A DNA stretch of 64,000 nucleotides from Altererythrobacter sp. C41 (lineage in GTDB: Bacteria > Pseudomonadota > Alphaproteobacteria > Sphingomonadales > Sphingomonadaceae): the NCBI RefSeq assembly GCF_016803135.1, contig NZ_JAEVFE010000008.1, forward strand, positions 1 to 64,000, written 5' to 3'. The notes beneath the pieces were generated by a model. The model was not told where the DNA came from. It saw only the letters and a program-made list of their open reading frames with translations, and did not search any database. Of this stretch, positions 1 through 7,203 are shown one piece after another; the stretch's first letter is position 1, and every line of letters starts with the position of its first letter. The position numbers and the translations under genes are program-made.

Positions 1-1
1 A

Positions 2-116
2 AAGCAATGGCCTGCTCCGCTACGCCCTACGGGCTCCGCTGCGCAGCCCATTGCTTCAACCGCGCTCATGCGCAAAACAACCGCCCGGCTCTAATCCCAG
101 CTGGAGGAAAGCTGGG
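2..116. repeat. Nested inverted repeats at the left edge
   Basis: Two near-complementary 14-base arms (2-15 and 43-56, one mismatch) enclose a second small palindrome (GCCC-TAC-GGGC, 24-34) and two copies of GCTCCGCT. A separate perfect hairpin follows at 96-102/110-116 (CCCAGCT with loop GGAGGAA). The base composition differs from the AT-richer gene that follows. Such structures occur at terminators, element ends and recombination sites, but I recognise no named element here, and the window edge cuts the context. Confidence 0.5.
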
Positions 117-1886
117 GGTCACGTCAATAGCTTTGCACCTGATTATCGAACCCGCACGTTGCGGAAAGACTCCAGCAAGGGCGAGGCTCAGACTGCTAAG
201 GAGCGACTACCTCGCCACCTTCTAGCTCGATTTACCGGAGAGATCGTGGTTGAGGCCACCGTTTCGGTAGATGAAGATGACAAAACCGCCATCAAACAGA
301 TGATTAAGGATGAGGCCGGCGCGAAGGAAATCAATGGGGAAATTCCTGACACCTTCACTTTGCGTCGTGCGGATGTATTCGATCGTGGTGATTACGTAAG
401 GACTGACCGTAAATTTTCCTTCGATATTGAGCTAAAAAAGAAGGGCGATCGTAAGTTCAAACCATTGGATGTAGACGATGAAAAGTATGTATACTCGTCT
501 TTATACGAATTTACACCAAGTATCGCTTACCACGATAGCTTTCTTTTTGACTTCCCTAAGAAGATATATCTCACCAATAGGCCAGGTGCTGGCGATTGGG
601 TTTATCGCAAGATGTTTGAGGATGTTTTGGCTGCAGGGCGAATTCCTTACGAGCTGGATGATATTACCAAGCGTATACGAAGTGAAAAATACCAGAAGAC
701 ATGGCTTGATGTATTAGCAGCGTGGGCTGAGAATGATGATAAACTCCGTGTCCAGCAAATTATCGATCAGGCGTCAGAAACAATAACGACTTCCGTATTT
801 GGGAAATGGAATAAAATATTTAAGGAAGATGTGGGTGATAAAGAAATATCTGTCCAGTATGGTGTGGAGCAGGGGAGGCGCTTCGATAAAGAAATAAAAT
901 CATACGTCGAGTCTGAAGATCACGATATATATGTTTCGTTAGAAATAAAGGACGGTACTCGTCGGTTCCCTATTCAAGATCGCTCATTAGGGTTTCGCTG
1001 GTTCTTTGCATTTCTGCTGTTTACTCAATTTCGCACGAAGCGTGTAGATGACCACCCAGTACTTTTTCTGTTCGACGAACCTGCCGCTAACTTGCATTCC
1101 GCGGCTCAAGAGCGCTTGATTGAGAGTTTTCCGGAGATCGCAACCGGTAACAATATGCTAATTTATAGTACCCACTCTCACTATATGATTAGCCCAGATT
1201 GGCTTGAGCAGACGTTCATTGTTACCAATGCTGCGGACGCTCCAGACAAGGGCATTGTGGATGCTGCCGTGATCGAGGATGAGTTTTTGGACATCCGTGC
1301 GCAGTTGTACAGAAAATTTGCCAATGAACATCCTTCCGATACTAGTTATTTCCAACCAATCATCGACAGAATTGAGGTCGTCCCTAGTCGATTCGATGTG
1401 TCATTCCCGAGTATAATTGTTGAGGGAAAATCGGACTTTTACATACTCCGGTATGCTGCACTAATGCATGATTATACGTCGCTTCGATTACTACCTGGAA
1501 CTGGATCTGGCACATTTGATGCGCTTATCGGGCTAGGCGCCACTTGGGGCACGAAGTTTCTTTTTCTGCTGGATAGCGACAATGCTGGCCTCAAGGAACG
1601 GGAGCGGTATGCGATCGATCGGGGTGCTAGGGTCGAGGCAATTTGCAGTCTGAGTGATTGTGAGAGCGATCTAATAGAGATCGAAGATCTTCTGGACGAG
1701 AGCGCAAAAGAAGAGATAAAGAAATTGCTGGGGGTTTCGAAATTAACGAAGAAGCTGATTATGCGATTCTTTCAGGAGAATCTTGCGAGGCGTTCCGTCG
1801 TAAATCTCGGGGCGGGTTTTAAAAGACGCTCGAAACGAGTGCTACAAGAACTTGAAGATCGTTTGGCGAGGCTGCCAGCGGATTGA
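51..1886 (+). CDS. OLD-family ATPase/TOPRIM nuclease, apparently 5'-truncated
   Basis: The protein matches an overcoming-lysogenization-defect (OLD) type nuclease: an ABC-like ATPase followed by a TOPRIM domain. Visible motifs, numbered from the ORF start, are the signature-like segment RSLGFRWF (around 315), Walker B LFLFDEPAANLH (D342, E343), the H-loop STHSHYM (around 380), and TOPRIM VEGKSD (E458) with LDSDNAG (D508, D510). A Walker A GxxGxGK[ST] is missing. Family-like sequence begins only near position 230; in all three forward frames the DNA before it contains no P-loop. I infer that the original N-terminus was replaced by recombination or lies on another fragment. GTG at 246 is an alternative start. 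Codon use is markedly AT-richer than in the neighbours, which suggests horizontal transfer. OLD nucleases act in phage exclusion or DNA processing, alone or with a UvrD-like helicase (Gabija); no helicase follows here. It may be an inactive remnant. Confidence 0.7.
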   Translation: MLQPRSCAKQPPGSNPSWRKAGGHVNSFAPDYRTRTLRKDSSKGEAQTAKERLPRHLLARFTGEIVVEATVSVDEDDKTAIKQMIKDEAGAKEINGEIPDTFTLRRADVFDRGDYVRTDRKFSFDIELKKKGDRKFKPLDVDDEKYVYSSLYEFTPSIAYHDSFLFDFPKKIYLTNRPGAGDWVYRKMFEDVLAAGRIPYELDDITKRIRSEKYQKTWLDVLAAWAENDDKLRVQQIIDQASETITTSVFGKWNKIFKEDVGDKEISVQYGVEQGRRFDKEIKSYVESEDHDIYVSLEIKDGTRRFPIQDRSLGFRWFFAFLLFTQFRTKRVDDHPVLFLFDEPAANLHSAAQERLIESFPEIATGNNMLIYSTHSHYMISPDWLEQTFIVTNAADAPDKGIVDAAVIEDEFLDIRAQLYRKFANEHPSDTSYFQPIIDRIEVVPSRFDVSFPSIIVEGKSDFYILRYAALMHDYTSLRLLPGTGSGTFDALIGLGATWGTKFLFLLDSDNAGLKERERYAIDRGARVEAICSLSDCESDLIEIEDLLDESAKEEIKKLLGVSKLTKKLIMRFFQENLARRSVVNLGAGFKRRSKRVLQELEDRLARLPAD

Positions 1887-1896
1887 TTGTTCTGGT

Positions 1897-1918
1897 CCCC
1901 TCCCGCAAGCGGGAGGGG
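1897..1918. repeat. Palindrome CCCCTCCCGC/GCGGGAGGGG
   Basis: This perfect 10-base inverted repeat with a 2-base loop lies 11 bases after the stop codon of the OLD-like gene. It has no T-tract, so it is not a clear intrinsic terminator. The same core recurs inside the helix-turn-helix gene at 2437-2462 and 2541-2563, which marks it as a dispersed palindromic element. Confidence 0.6.
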
Positions 1919-2118
1919 GGCCGCAGCGCACCCGCATCGCGCGAGTTGCGCTAACCACCTCGCCGCCGCGCCGCGCACCGCTCACTCCCGCCGCCCACCC
2001 GAATTGATTGGCCACCAGCCCCGAACTGCGCTATACCGCTCGCATCGCTGGCAAATTTGCCCTGGCAGCCGGCGTCGAGAGACTTGGATGAGCTCCCGCC
2101 ACGAACCGGAGCACAACC

Positions 2119-2253
2119 ATGTCCCCGATTTTCATTACAGCTTTTGTCGCCATCGCCGCGCTCTTCCTTGCGGGCGCGCTCGTGCTTGCCGAGTGGCTTG
2201 TCCGGCGTGGCCGCGGCGGGTCGGCGCGGGACGACGATTCCGCGCGGAGCTGA
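2119..2253 (+). CDS. Possible 44-residue single-pass membrane protein
   Basis: A short ORF opens with ATG preceded by a weak CGGAG-like ribosome site about 7 bases upstream. It encodes 44 residues: an N-terminal hydrophobic stretch of about 25 residues (from SPIFITAFVAIAALFLAGAL onward), then EWLVRRGRGG and an acidic/polar tail. The pattern of one transmembrane helix with basic residues after it suggests a small inner-membrane protein with a cytoplasmic tail. I do not recognise a family. It lies between the OLD-like gene and the LexA-type box at 2341, so it is not itself behind that box. A chance ORF is possible in this GC-rich DNA. Confidence 0.4.
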   Translation: MSPIFITAFVAIAALFLAGALVLAEWLVRRGRGGSARDDDSARS

Positions 2254-2340
2254 CCGCGCCGTCCGGCCTCCGCGGGCGCGGCTGGCGCCGGCCCCGCAAA
2301 AACCATTTTCCTACATGGCCCTTTTCTGCATAAAGGCTTG

Positions 2341-2355
2341 GTTCTCTCTTTGTTC
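2341..2355 (+). promoter_or_regulatory. Candidate LexA (SOS) box
   Basis: The sequence reads GTTC-TCTCTTT-GTTC, an exact match to GTTC-N7-GTTC, the LexA site established for alphaproteobacteria. It lies 17 bases before the ATG at 2373, and a strong GGAGGAG ribosome site (2361-2367) stands between them. A -10-like CATAAA sits just upstream. About one such 8-base match is expected by chance in 64 kb at this composition (my rough estimate), so its position next to a start codon is what gives it weight. Confidence 0.55.
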
Positions 2356-2372
2356 CATATGGAGGAGAACCG

Positions 2373-3938
2373 ATGTCCGAGCAGACTTTCGACCGCTTTA
2401 CGCTCCCCGGCGACATTCCCGATGAGCCCGGCTCCGCCCCCTCCCGCGCGCGGGAGGGGAGCGAGACTTGCCGCGACGCAGTCGCGGTTAGTCGCAGCGG
2501 GGTGGGTTTTGAGGGGCCGCCTGAGGACAGGCCCACCCCTAACCCCTCCCGTAAACGGGAGGGGGATGACCGCGTCCCCGTGCAGGACTGGCTCGCGCGC
2601 GGGCTCAGGCATCCGGCGGGGCGGGGGTGGGAGGTGGAGCCTGCCGCCAGCGTGAGTCCCCGCGCAGGCGGGGACCTCGTGCAATCTGGCGCTTCGCTCG
2701 ATAGCCTGAGGCCCCCGCCTTCGCGGGGGCTCATTGAGGGTGAGGGCGCTCCGCTCTCCGACGCCGCGCTCGACGCCCGGCTTGCCGAATACGGCGTCGC
2801 GCTGCGGCCGCCGGCGGGGGACAAGCCGTGGCCCGGCGGGTGGCTGCCGGGCGATCCGCCGATCCTGATCGATACCGGCGACACCGGGGACGCGGCCGAT
2901 CCCTATGCTGCCTCCCGCGTGTTCGACACCGAGCGGCGGGTGCGGTTTCTCGATGCGCTGGCGACCTGCGGCGAGGTGCGCGCGGCGGCGGCGCGGGTCG
3001 GGGTGAGCCGCGAGACGTGCTACCGCGCGCGGCGGCGCGATCCCGATTTCAAGCGGCTGTGGGATGCGGCGCTGGTCCACGCGCGCGCGCAGGCCGAGGC
3101 GGAGCTCGCCACCCGCGCGCTCCACGGGATCGAGGTGCCGGTCTTCGTGCGCGGCGAGCACGTCGCCACCTGGCGCCGGCACGACGCGCGGCTGCTCCTC
3201 GCGCACCTCGGCCGGCTCGACCGGCGGGTGGAGGACGACCATGCCGCCACGGCGCGCGCCGAGCGGTTCGACGAACTGCTCGCCGGGCTGGCCGGGCACG
3301 CGCCGCCCGCGGATCTGGCTGAGGATCTGGCCGGAGCGGCGCGAGAGCGCGATCCCGCCGATACGGCCGCGCAGGTGGGCCTGCCGCCGACGCGCGCGGA
3401 AATCCTCGCCCACGCCCGCGACCGCCTGCTCGACAAGTTCGCGCTCGAGGATTGGGACGCGTGGGACGCCGACGAGGGCGCGGCGGACGAGGATGAGGCC
3501 GGCGAGGGCGGCGCTGGCGAGGACGACGCGGACACGCTCGCCGCGGCTGAGGCAGAGGTCGCCGCGCGCTACGACGCCTGGCAGGCGCAAGGCATGGCCC
3601 GCCTCGACGCGATCCTCGCCGGAACGCAAGGCGGAGGCGACGCGAACGACGAGTCCCCGCGCAGGCGGGGACCGCAGGCCGCCGGCGCTCCACCCGAAGA
3701 CGCTCCGGCCCCGGCCGACCGGGCGGCCCGAGACCCCCGCCTCCGCGGGGGATCGGAGGAGGTGGAAGAGGCATCGCAAGCCGCCCCCGAGTCCCCGCGC
3801 AGGCGGGGACCTCAGGCCGCCGGCGCTCCACCCGAGGACGCTCCCGCACCGGCCGACCAGGCGGCCCGAGACCCCCGCCTGCGCGGGGGATCGGAGGAGG
3901 TGGAAGAGGCATCAAGCCGCCCCCGAGTCCCCGCGTAG
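2373..3938 (+). CDS. Helix-turn-helix protein interrupted by in-frame repeats
   Basis: The 521-residue product starts MSEQTFDRFTLPGD behind GGAGGAG and a LexA-type box. The recognisable core is about residues 190-305: FLDALATCGEVRAAAARVGVS, a helix-turn-helix as in terminase-small-like or transposase-like proteins, followed by SRETCYRARRRDPDFKRLW and a long helical region. Residues of about 22-63, 94-122 and 427-508 are encoded by palindromic or tandem DNA repeats, so they are low-complexity Pro/Arg/Gly insertions. An acidic stretch (WDADEGAADEDEAGEG) lies near residue 370. The C-terminus appears truncated: a 2-base deletion in the tandem repeat shifts the frame and brings in the TAG at 3936. 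The function is unknown. DNA binding is inferred from the HTH and SOS control from the box. Confidence 0.6.
   Translation: MSEQTFDRFTLPGDIPDEPGSAPSRAREGSETCRDAVAVSRSGVGFEGPPEDRPTPNPSRKREGDDRVPVQDWLARGLRHPAGRGWEVEPAASVSPRAGGDLVQSGASLDSLRPPPSRGLIEGEGAPLSDAALDARLAEYGVALRPPAGDKPWPGGWLPGDPPILIDTGDTGDAADPYAASRVFDTERRVRFLDALATCGEVRAAAARVGVSRETCYRARRRDPDFKRLWDAALVHARAQAEAELATRALHGIEVPVFVRGEHVATWRRHDARLLLAHLGRLDRRVEDDHAATARAERFDELLAGLAGHAPPADLAEDLAGAARERDPADTAAQVGLPPTRAEILAHARDRLLDKFALEDWDAWDADEGAADEDEAGEGGAGEDDADTLAAAEAEVAARYDAWQAQGMARLDAILAGTQGGGDANDESPRRRGPQAAGAPPEDAPAPADRAARDPRLRGGSEEVEEASQAAPESPRRRGPQAAGAPPEDAPAPADQAARDPRLRGGSEEVEEASSRPRVPA
2437..2564. repeat. Composite palindromic element inside a coding sequence
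   Basis: Two CCCTCCCG/CGGGAGGG hairpins, at 2437-2462 (GCGC centre) and 2541-2563 (TAAA centre), flank about 80 bases of GC-rich spacer. Both match the palindrome after the OLD-like gene at 1897. Paired hairpins of this kind resemble bacterial interspersed mosaic elements. Here the whole unit is an open frame encoding about 42 residues of the HTH protein. Confidence 0.6.
2652..2736. repeat. Second palindromic unit in the HTH gene
   Basis: The unit begins with a GTCCCCGC-(GCAG)-GCGGGGAC hairpin and ends with a GCCCCCGC-(CTTC)-GCGGGGGC hairpin, with about 40 bases between them. The same two hairpins recur in the tandem array at 3651-3975. It is translated in frame. Confidence 0.6.
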
Positions 3939-3975
3939 GCGGGGACCTCAGGCCATCGGCGCTCCGCCCGAAACC
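3651..3975. repeat. Tandem repeat, about 138-bp unit, 2.4 copies
   Basis: Copy 1 starts at 3651, copy 2 at 3789 and partial copy 3 at 3925. Each begins GAGTCCCCGCGCAGGCGGGG, and copies 1 and 2 include a second CCCCCGCC/GGCGGGGG-type hairpin plus GAGGTGGAAGAGGCATC. The unit is 46 codons long, so duplication keeps the frame. Copy 2 ends GGCATCAAGCC where copy 1 ends GGCATCGCAAGCC, a 2-base loss that shifts the frame. In copy 3 CGCAGG has become CGTAGG, which in the shifted frame creates the TAG stop at 3936. Confidence 0.8.
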
Positions 3976-4487
3976 CCCTCCGCACCCGCCGCTCGTTCCA
4001 TCCCCACGACCCGCCACGGCAAGCGGGCGAAGCGGCGCCAGGCCGCCAGGGCCCGCGCCGCCCGCCGCGCCGCAGCCGCCGCGCCTGCGGCCGGGCCCCC
4101 GCGCGAATACAAGTCGCTCGAACTCGGCCTCGCCCCGGCGGCGCGCGCGGGAGCCCTGGACCGTGTCGCAGGTGTCAACAGCGCGCGGCTGGCCGCGGCG
4201 GAGGCGGCGCGGTTCGTCCCGCGCCGGGGTGCGCCCGCCGCTGCCGTCGCAGGCCGCGCACGGCTTGCCGATTGCGGCGGGACCCGGCGGGGCAGGGGGG
4301 GATTGCAGCCGGGAGAGGCGGCGCGCGGCCTTCCCTCTCCCCCTCCCCCGGGCTCGCGCGCCGTCTCGCGTCCGTCAGGACAGCACGTCGACCGGAACGC
4401 CGGTACGTCGCGCGGCAGGGGCCTCGCCTCGGGCGGGGTCCCTGCTTGCAGCGGCGGCGATGGAGAGGGCGGCAGGCGCCAGGGCGA
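3939..4487. other. No convincing gene; possible former 3' end of the HTH gene
   Basis: This stretch is extremely GC-rich. In the frame that the 2-base repeat deletion would restore, reading continues without a stop through basic Ala/Arg-rich sequence (HGKRAKRRQAARARAARR) and PPREYKSLELGLA. That could be the lost C-terminus, but the same composition produces open frames everywhere. I see no RNA gene or terminator with a T-tract before the convergent RlpA-like gene. Confidence 0.4.
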
Positions 4488-5039
4488 TTATTCTTCGAAC
4501 AGCTCGAGCTCGACCCGGCCGTGCCCGGCGCGAACCAGGCCGATCTCCTCCGCCGCGGCGCGGGAGAGGTCGATCGTGCGCTTGCCGGAGAACGGGCCGC
4601 GGTCGTTGATCCGCACCACGACCGACTTGCCGGTGCGCGGATTGGTCACGCGGACCTTGCTGCCGAAGGGCAGGGTGCGGTGCGCGGCGGTCAGGCCGTT
4701 CATGTCGAACCGCTCGCCGCTCGCCGTCGGGCGGCCGTGGAACCGGCGGCCGTAGTACGATGCGACCCCGCTGCCGAGCGAGCGCATAGCGGGTTCCTCC
4801 GGCGCGGCCGGCGGATCGATCGCGATCGCCTCGACCGCGCTCACGGTCGGCGCGATGCGGATCATCGCCGCGGTCGGCACGGCGTACTGCGCGGTGAGGG
4901 GGGTGGTGTCCTTGCCGGTCGGCGCGCCGGTATCGGCGAGCGCCGGACCGCCGGCAGGGGCGGTCAGCATCAGCGCCGCGCCGAGCCCGGCCAGTGCGCG
5001 CATCCGCCCGCGGCGGAGGTGGGCTTTGGTCCCGTCCAT
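4488..5039 (-). CDS. RlpA-like septal ring lytic transglycosylase/DPBB protein
   Basis: The 183-residue precursor has a basic N-terminus and a hydrophobic signal sequence (residues about 15-35, ending PALA), a linker, and a C-terminal double-psi beta-barrel of about 90 residues. Hallmarks of the RlpA family are [19 protein letters not shown], then [20 protein letters not shown] and [11 protein letters not shown], with the catalytic-type Asp in NDRGPF. RlpA proteins cleave denuded peptidoglycan glycans at the septum or act as structural envelope proteins. No SPOR domain follows, so septal targeting is not evident. I chose the ATG at 5039 because it gives a normal signal peptide; an upstream start at 5081 would add 14 residues. 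Its 3' end faces the HTH gene. Confidence 0.85.
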   Translation of the reverse strand: MDGTKAHLRRGRMRALAGLGAALMLTAPAGGPALADTGAPTGKDTTPLTAQYAVPTAAMIRIAPTVSAVEAIAIDPPAAPEEPAMRSLGSGVASYYGRRFHGRPTASGERFDMNGLTAAHRTLPFGSKVRVTNPRTGKSVVVRINDRGPFSGKRTIDLSRAAAEEIGLVRAGHGRVELELFEE

Positions 5040-5895
5040 AGCGGTGGGGCTATACCTGCTGCGATCCCGCCCGGGCACCACCCCGGAGGCCGCTCGCCCC
5101 GATTCTCGTTCGATTCATCCCGCTTCGGGGAACGCAAGGCCGCCTTTTGGACCGCCCGGCCCGATGCGATCGGGCCGCTGCACCCGCCTCGCTGGACCCC
5201 TTCGGAAGCCGATTCGCAGGCCGGTTTTCGGGTCGCGGAGAGGGCGGAAAGGGACGCGGGAAATCGGAGCCCGGAATGCAAATGGGGCCGGCATCGCTGC
5301 CGACCCCACTCTCACCGATGCGTGGTCTTCCGTCCTGGCAGAGCCATTTGCGGAAGCGCTTGGCGCCGGTGTTTCAGCGGCTGCCCGGCGAACCGGACCT
5401 CTCGCTTCCGTCACCGGCGCTCGCGCCGGCATCCGGTTCCGTCGGGTGGCGAGTGCCGGTCCGAAGACCTTTCCTCAGCCGCTCGGCGGTTCCGCGACCG
5501 GTCGAACCATGTTGGCCGGTGATCTCGAACGGCTCTGCGCAGGCTCGCACCTTCGCAGTTCCTCGACCTCCGACCGGATCGTCCGGCCTCGCGACGGCGT
5601 TGCTTTCGCGTCCTTCTCAAGCGGTGCACTTGCATCCGGCCGAAACCTTCTGCAGGTGTTCCTCGAAGACCGCGCGGACAGTTTCCGTCACGTCGAAACG
5701 GTCTGGAAAGTTTCATGTTTTCAGGTCGCTAGACCGTCAAACTGGAAGCTTTCCGCGCCCTTTCGATGTCTTCAGACTGCGCCCGGGAAACGAGTCGGGC
5801 AAGTTTGCAAGCCCGCAGTTATCCACTTTCCGCAGATTTCGCTGTGGACACGAGTGGATAAGTCAACCGCTTATCGCAAAGTCAGCCGGGCCGAG
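5040..5895. other. Long non-coding region with a DnaA-box-like cluster
   Basis: About 850 bases separate the RlpA-like gene from argG, and I find no credible protein or tRNA. Open frames here have shadow composition. A GC hairpin without a T-tract lies at 5284-5307 (GGGGCCGGCA/TGCCGACCCC). The right third is comparatively AT-rich and ends in the DnaA-box-like cluster at 5819-5861. Confidence 0.5.
5819..5861. promoter_or_regulatory. Cluster of three DnaA-box-like 9-mers
   Basis: Within 43 bases are TTATCCACT (5819-5827), TGTGGACAC (5843-5851, reverse GTGTCCACA) and AGTGGATAA (5853-5861, reverse TTATCCACT). Each differs from the consensus TTATNCACA by one to three bases, and the outer two form an exact inverted pair. 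The cluster is 35 bases from the argG stop codon in an 850-base gene-free stretch. It could be a DnaA-binding locus or part of a replication origin, but I see no AT-rich 13-mer array to confirm that. Confidence 0.4.
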
Positions 5896-7119
5896 TCAGC
5901 GGGCGTTCTTGTCCCGCTGCGCCAGCAGCCGCAGCCGCAGCGCGTTGAGCCGGATGAAGCCCTGCGCGTCCTTCTGGTCGTAGGCCCCGGCATCGTCCTC
6001 GAACGTGACGTGCGCCTCGGAGTAGAGCGAGTTCGGCGACTTGCGCCCGACCACGCTGGCCAGCCCCTTGTAGAGTTTGAGCCGCACGGTCCCGCTGACC
6101 TTCTCCTGGCTCAGATCGATCGCCGCCTGCAGCATCTCGCGCTCGGGGCTGAACCAGAAGCCGTTGTAGATCAGCTCGGCATACTTCGGCATCAGCTCGT
6201 CCTTGAGATGCGCCGCGCCGCGGTCCAGCGTGATCTGCTCGATCCCGCGATGGGCCCGGGCGTAGATCTCGCCGCCGGGGGTCTCGTACATCCCGCGGCT
6301 CTTCATGCCGACGAAGCGGTTCTCGACCAGATCGAGCCGGCCGATGCCATGCTTGCGGCCGAGATCGTTGAGCGCGGCGAGCAGGGCCGCGGGGCTCATC
6401 GCCTCGCCGTTCAGCGCGACGCCGTCGCCCTTCTCGAAGTCGATCGTGATGTATTCGGGCGTGTCCGGCGCATCCTCCGGGTGATCGGTGCGCGAGTAGA
6501 CGTAGTCGGGCGTCTCCTCCCACGGATCTTCCAGCACTTTGCCTTCGGACGAGGTGTGGAGGAGGTTGGCGTCGGTCGAGAACGGGCTCTCGCCGCGCTT
6601 GTCCTTCGGCACTGCGATCTGATGCGCTTCGGCCCAGGCGATCAGCGCGGTACGCGAGCCGAGATCCCACTCGCGCCACGGTGCGATGACCTTGATGTCG
6701 GGATCGAGCGCGTAGGCCGACAGCTCGAAGCGGACCTGATCGTTGCCCTTGCCGGTCGCGCCGTGCGCGATCGCATCGGCGTTTGTCTCGCGGGCGATCT
6801 CGATCAGCCGCTTGGAGATCAGCGGCCGCGCGATCGAGGTGCCGAGCAGGTAGTCCCCTTCGTAGCGGGCGTTGGCGCGCATCATCGGGAAGACGAAGTC
6901 GCGCACGAACTCCTCGCGCAGGTCCTCGATGAAGATGTGCTTGTCGGGAATGCCCATCGCCCGGGCCTTGGCGCGCGCGGGCTCGATCTCCTCGCCCTGG
7001 CCGAGATCGGCGGTGAAGGTGACGACCTCCAGCCCGCGCTCGACCTCCAGCCACTTGGCGATGACGCTGGTATCGAGACCGCCCGAGTAGGCGAGAACGA
7101 CACGCTTGATATCCGACAT
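5896..7119 (-). CDS. argG: Argininosuccinate synthase
   Basis: ArgG ligates citrulline and aspartate using ATP to form argininosuccinate, the penultimate step of arginine synthesis, in the cytoplasm. The 407-residue length is typical. Visible hallmarks are the N-type ATP pyrophosphatase P-loop AYSGGLDTS near residue 11, [10 protein letters not shown], the [12 protein letters not shown] segment and [17 protein letters not shown] place the start at MSDIKRVV (7119); an in-frame ATG three codons upstream is less like family members. The gene stands alone, with no other arg gene nearby. The 850-base gene-free region lies at its 3' side. Confidence 0.97.
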   Translation of the reverse strand: MSDIKRVVLAYSGGLDTSVIAKWLEVERGLEVVTFTADLGQGEEIEPARAKARAMGIPDKHIFIEDLREEFVRDFVFPMMRANARYEGDYLLGTSIARPLISKRLIEIARETNADAIAHGATGKGNDQVRFELSAYALDPDIKVIAPWREWDLGSRTALIAWAEAHQIAVPKDKRGESPFSTDANLLHTSSEGKVLEDPWEETPDYVYSRTDHPEDAPDTPEYITIDFEKGDGVALNGEAMSPAALLAALNDLGRKHGIGRLDLVENRFVGMKSRGMYETPGGEIYARAHRGIEQITLDRGAAHLKDELMPKYAELIYNGFWFSPEREMLQAAIDLSQEKVSGTVRLKLYKGLASVVGRKSPNSLYSEAHVTFEDDAGAYDQKDAQGFIRLNALRLRLLAQRDKNAR

Positions 7120-7203
7120 TCGATGCAACTCCGTGATTCCGGCGGGCCGGTATCAGGCAGCGCCCCGCGCGGCAACGGAGAAGCGGTTGGGAGCGGCGGA
7201 GCG

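Noticed and set aside
51-2253. A Gabija defence pair
   Set aside because: The ATPase-TOPRIM protein lacks its P-loop and no UvrD-like helicase follows, only a 44-residue ORF.
2031-3779. A 582-residue minus-strand frame over the HTH gene
   Set aside because: It has Arg/Pro/Gly-rich shadow composition; the plus-strand frame has the ribosome site, the upstream box and a readable HTH.
3651-3975. CRISPR array
   Set aside because: The repeats are contiguous 138-base units with no unique spacers and lie in a coding frame; no cas gene is near.
5819-5861. Calling this oriC
   Set aside because: Only three imperfect DnaA boxes are visible, without an AT-rich unwinding element or marker genes usually near an alphaproteobacterial origin; kept as a candidate only.
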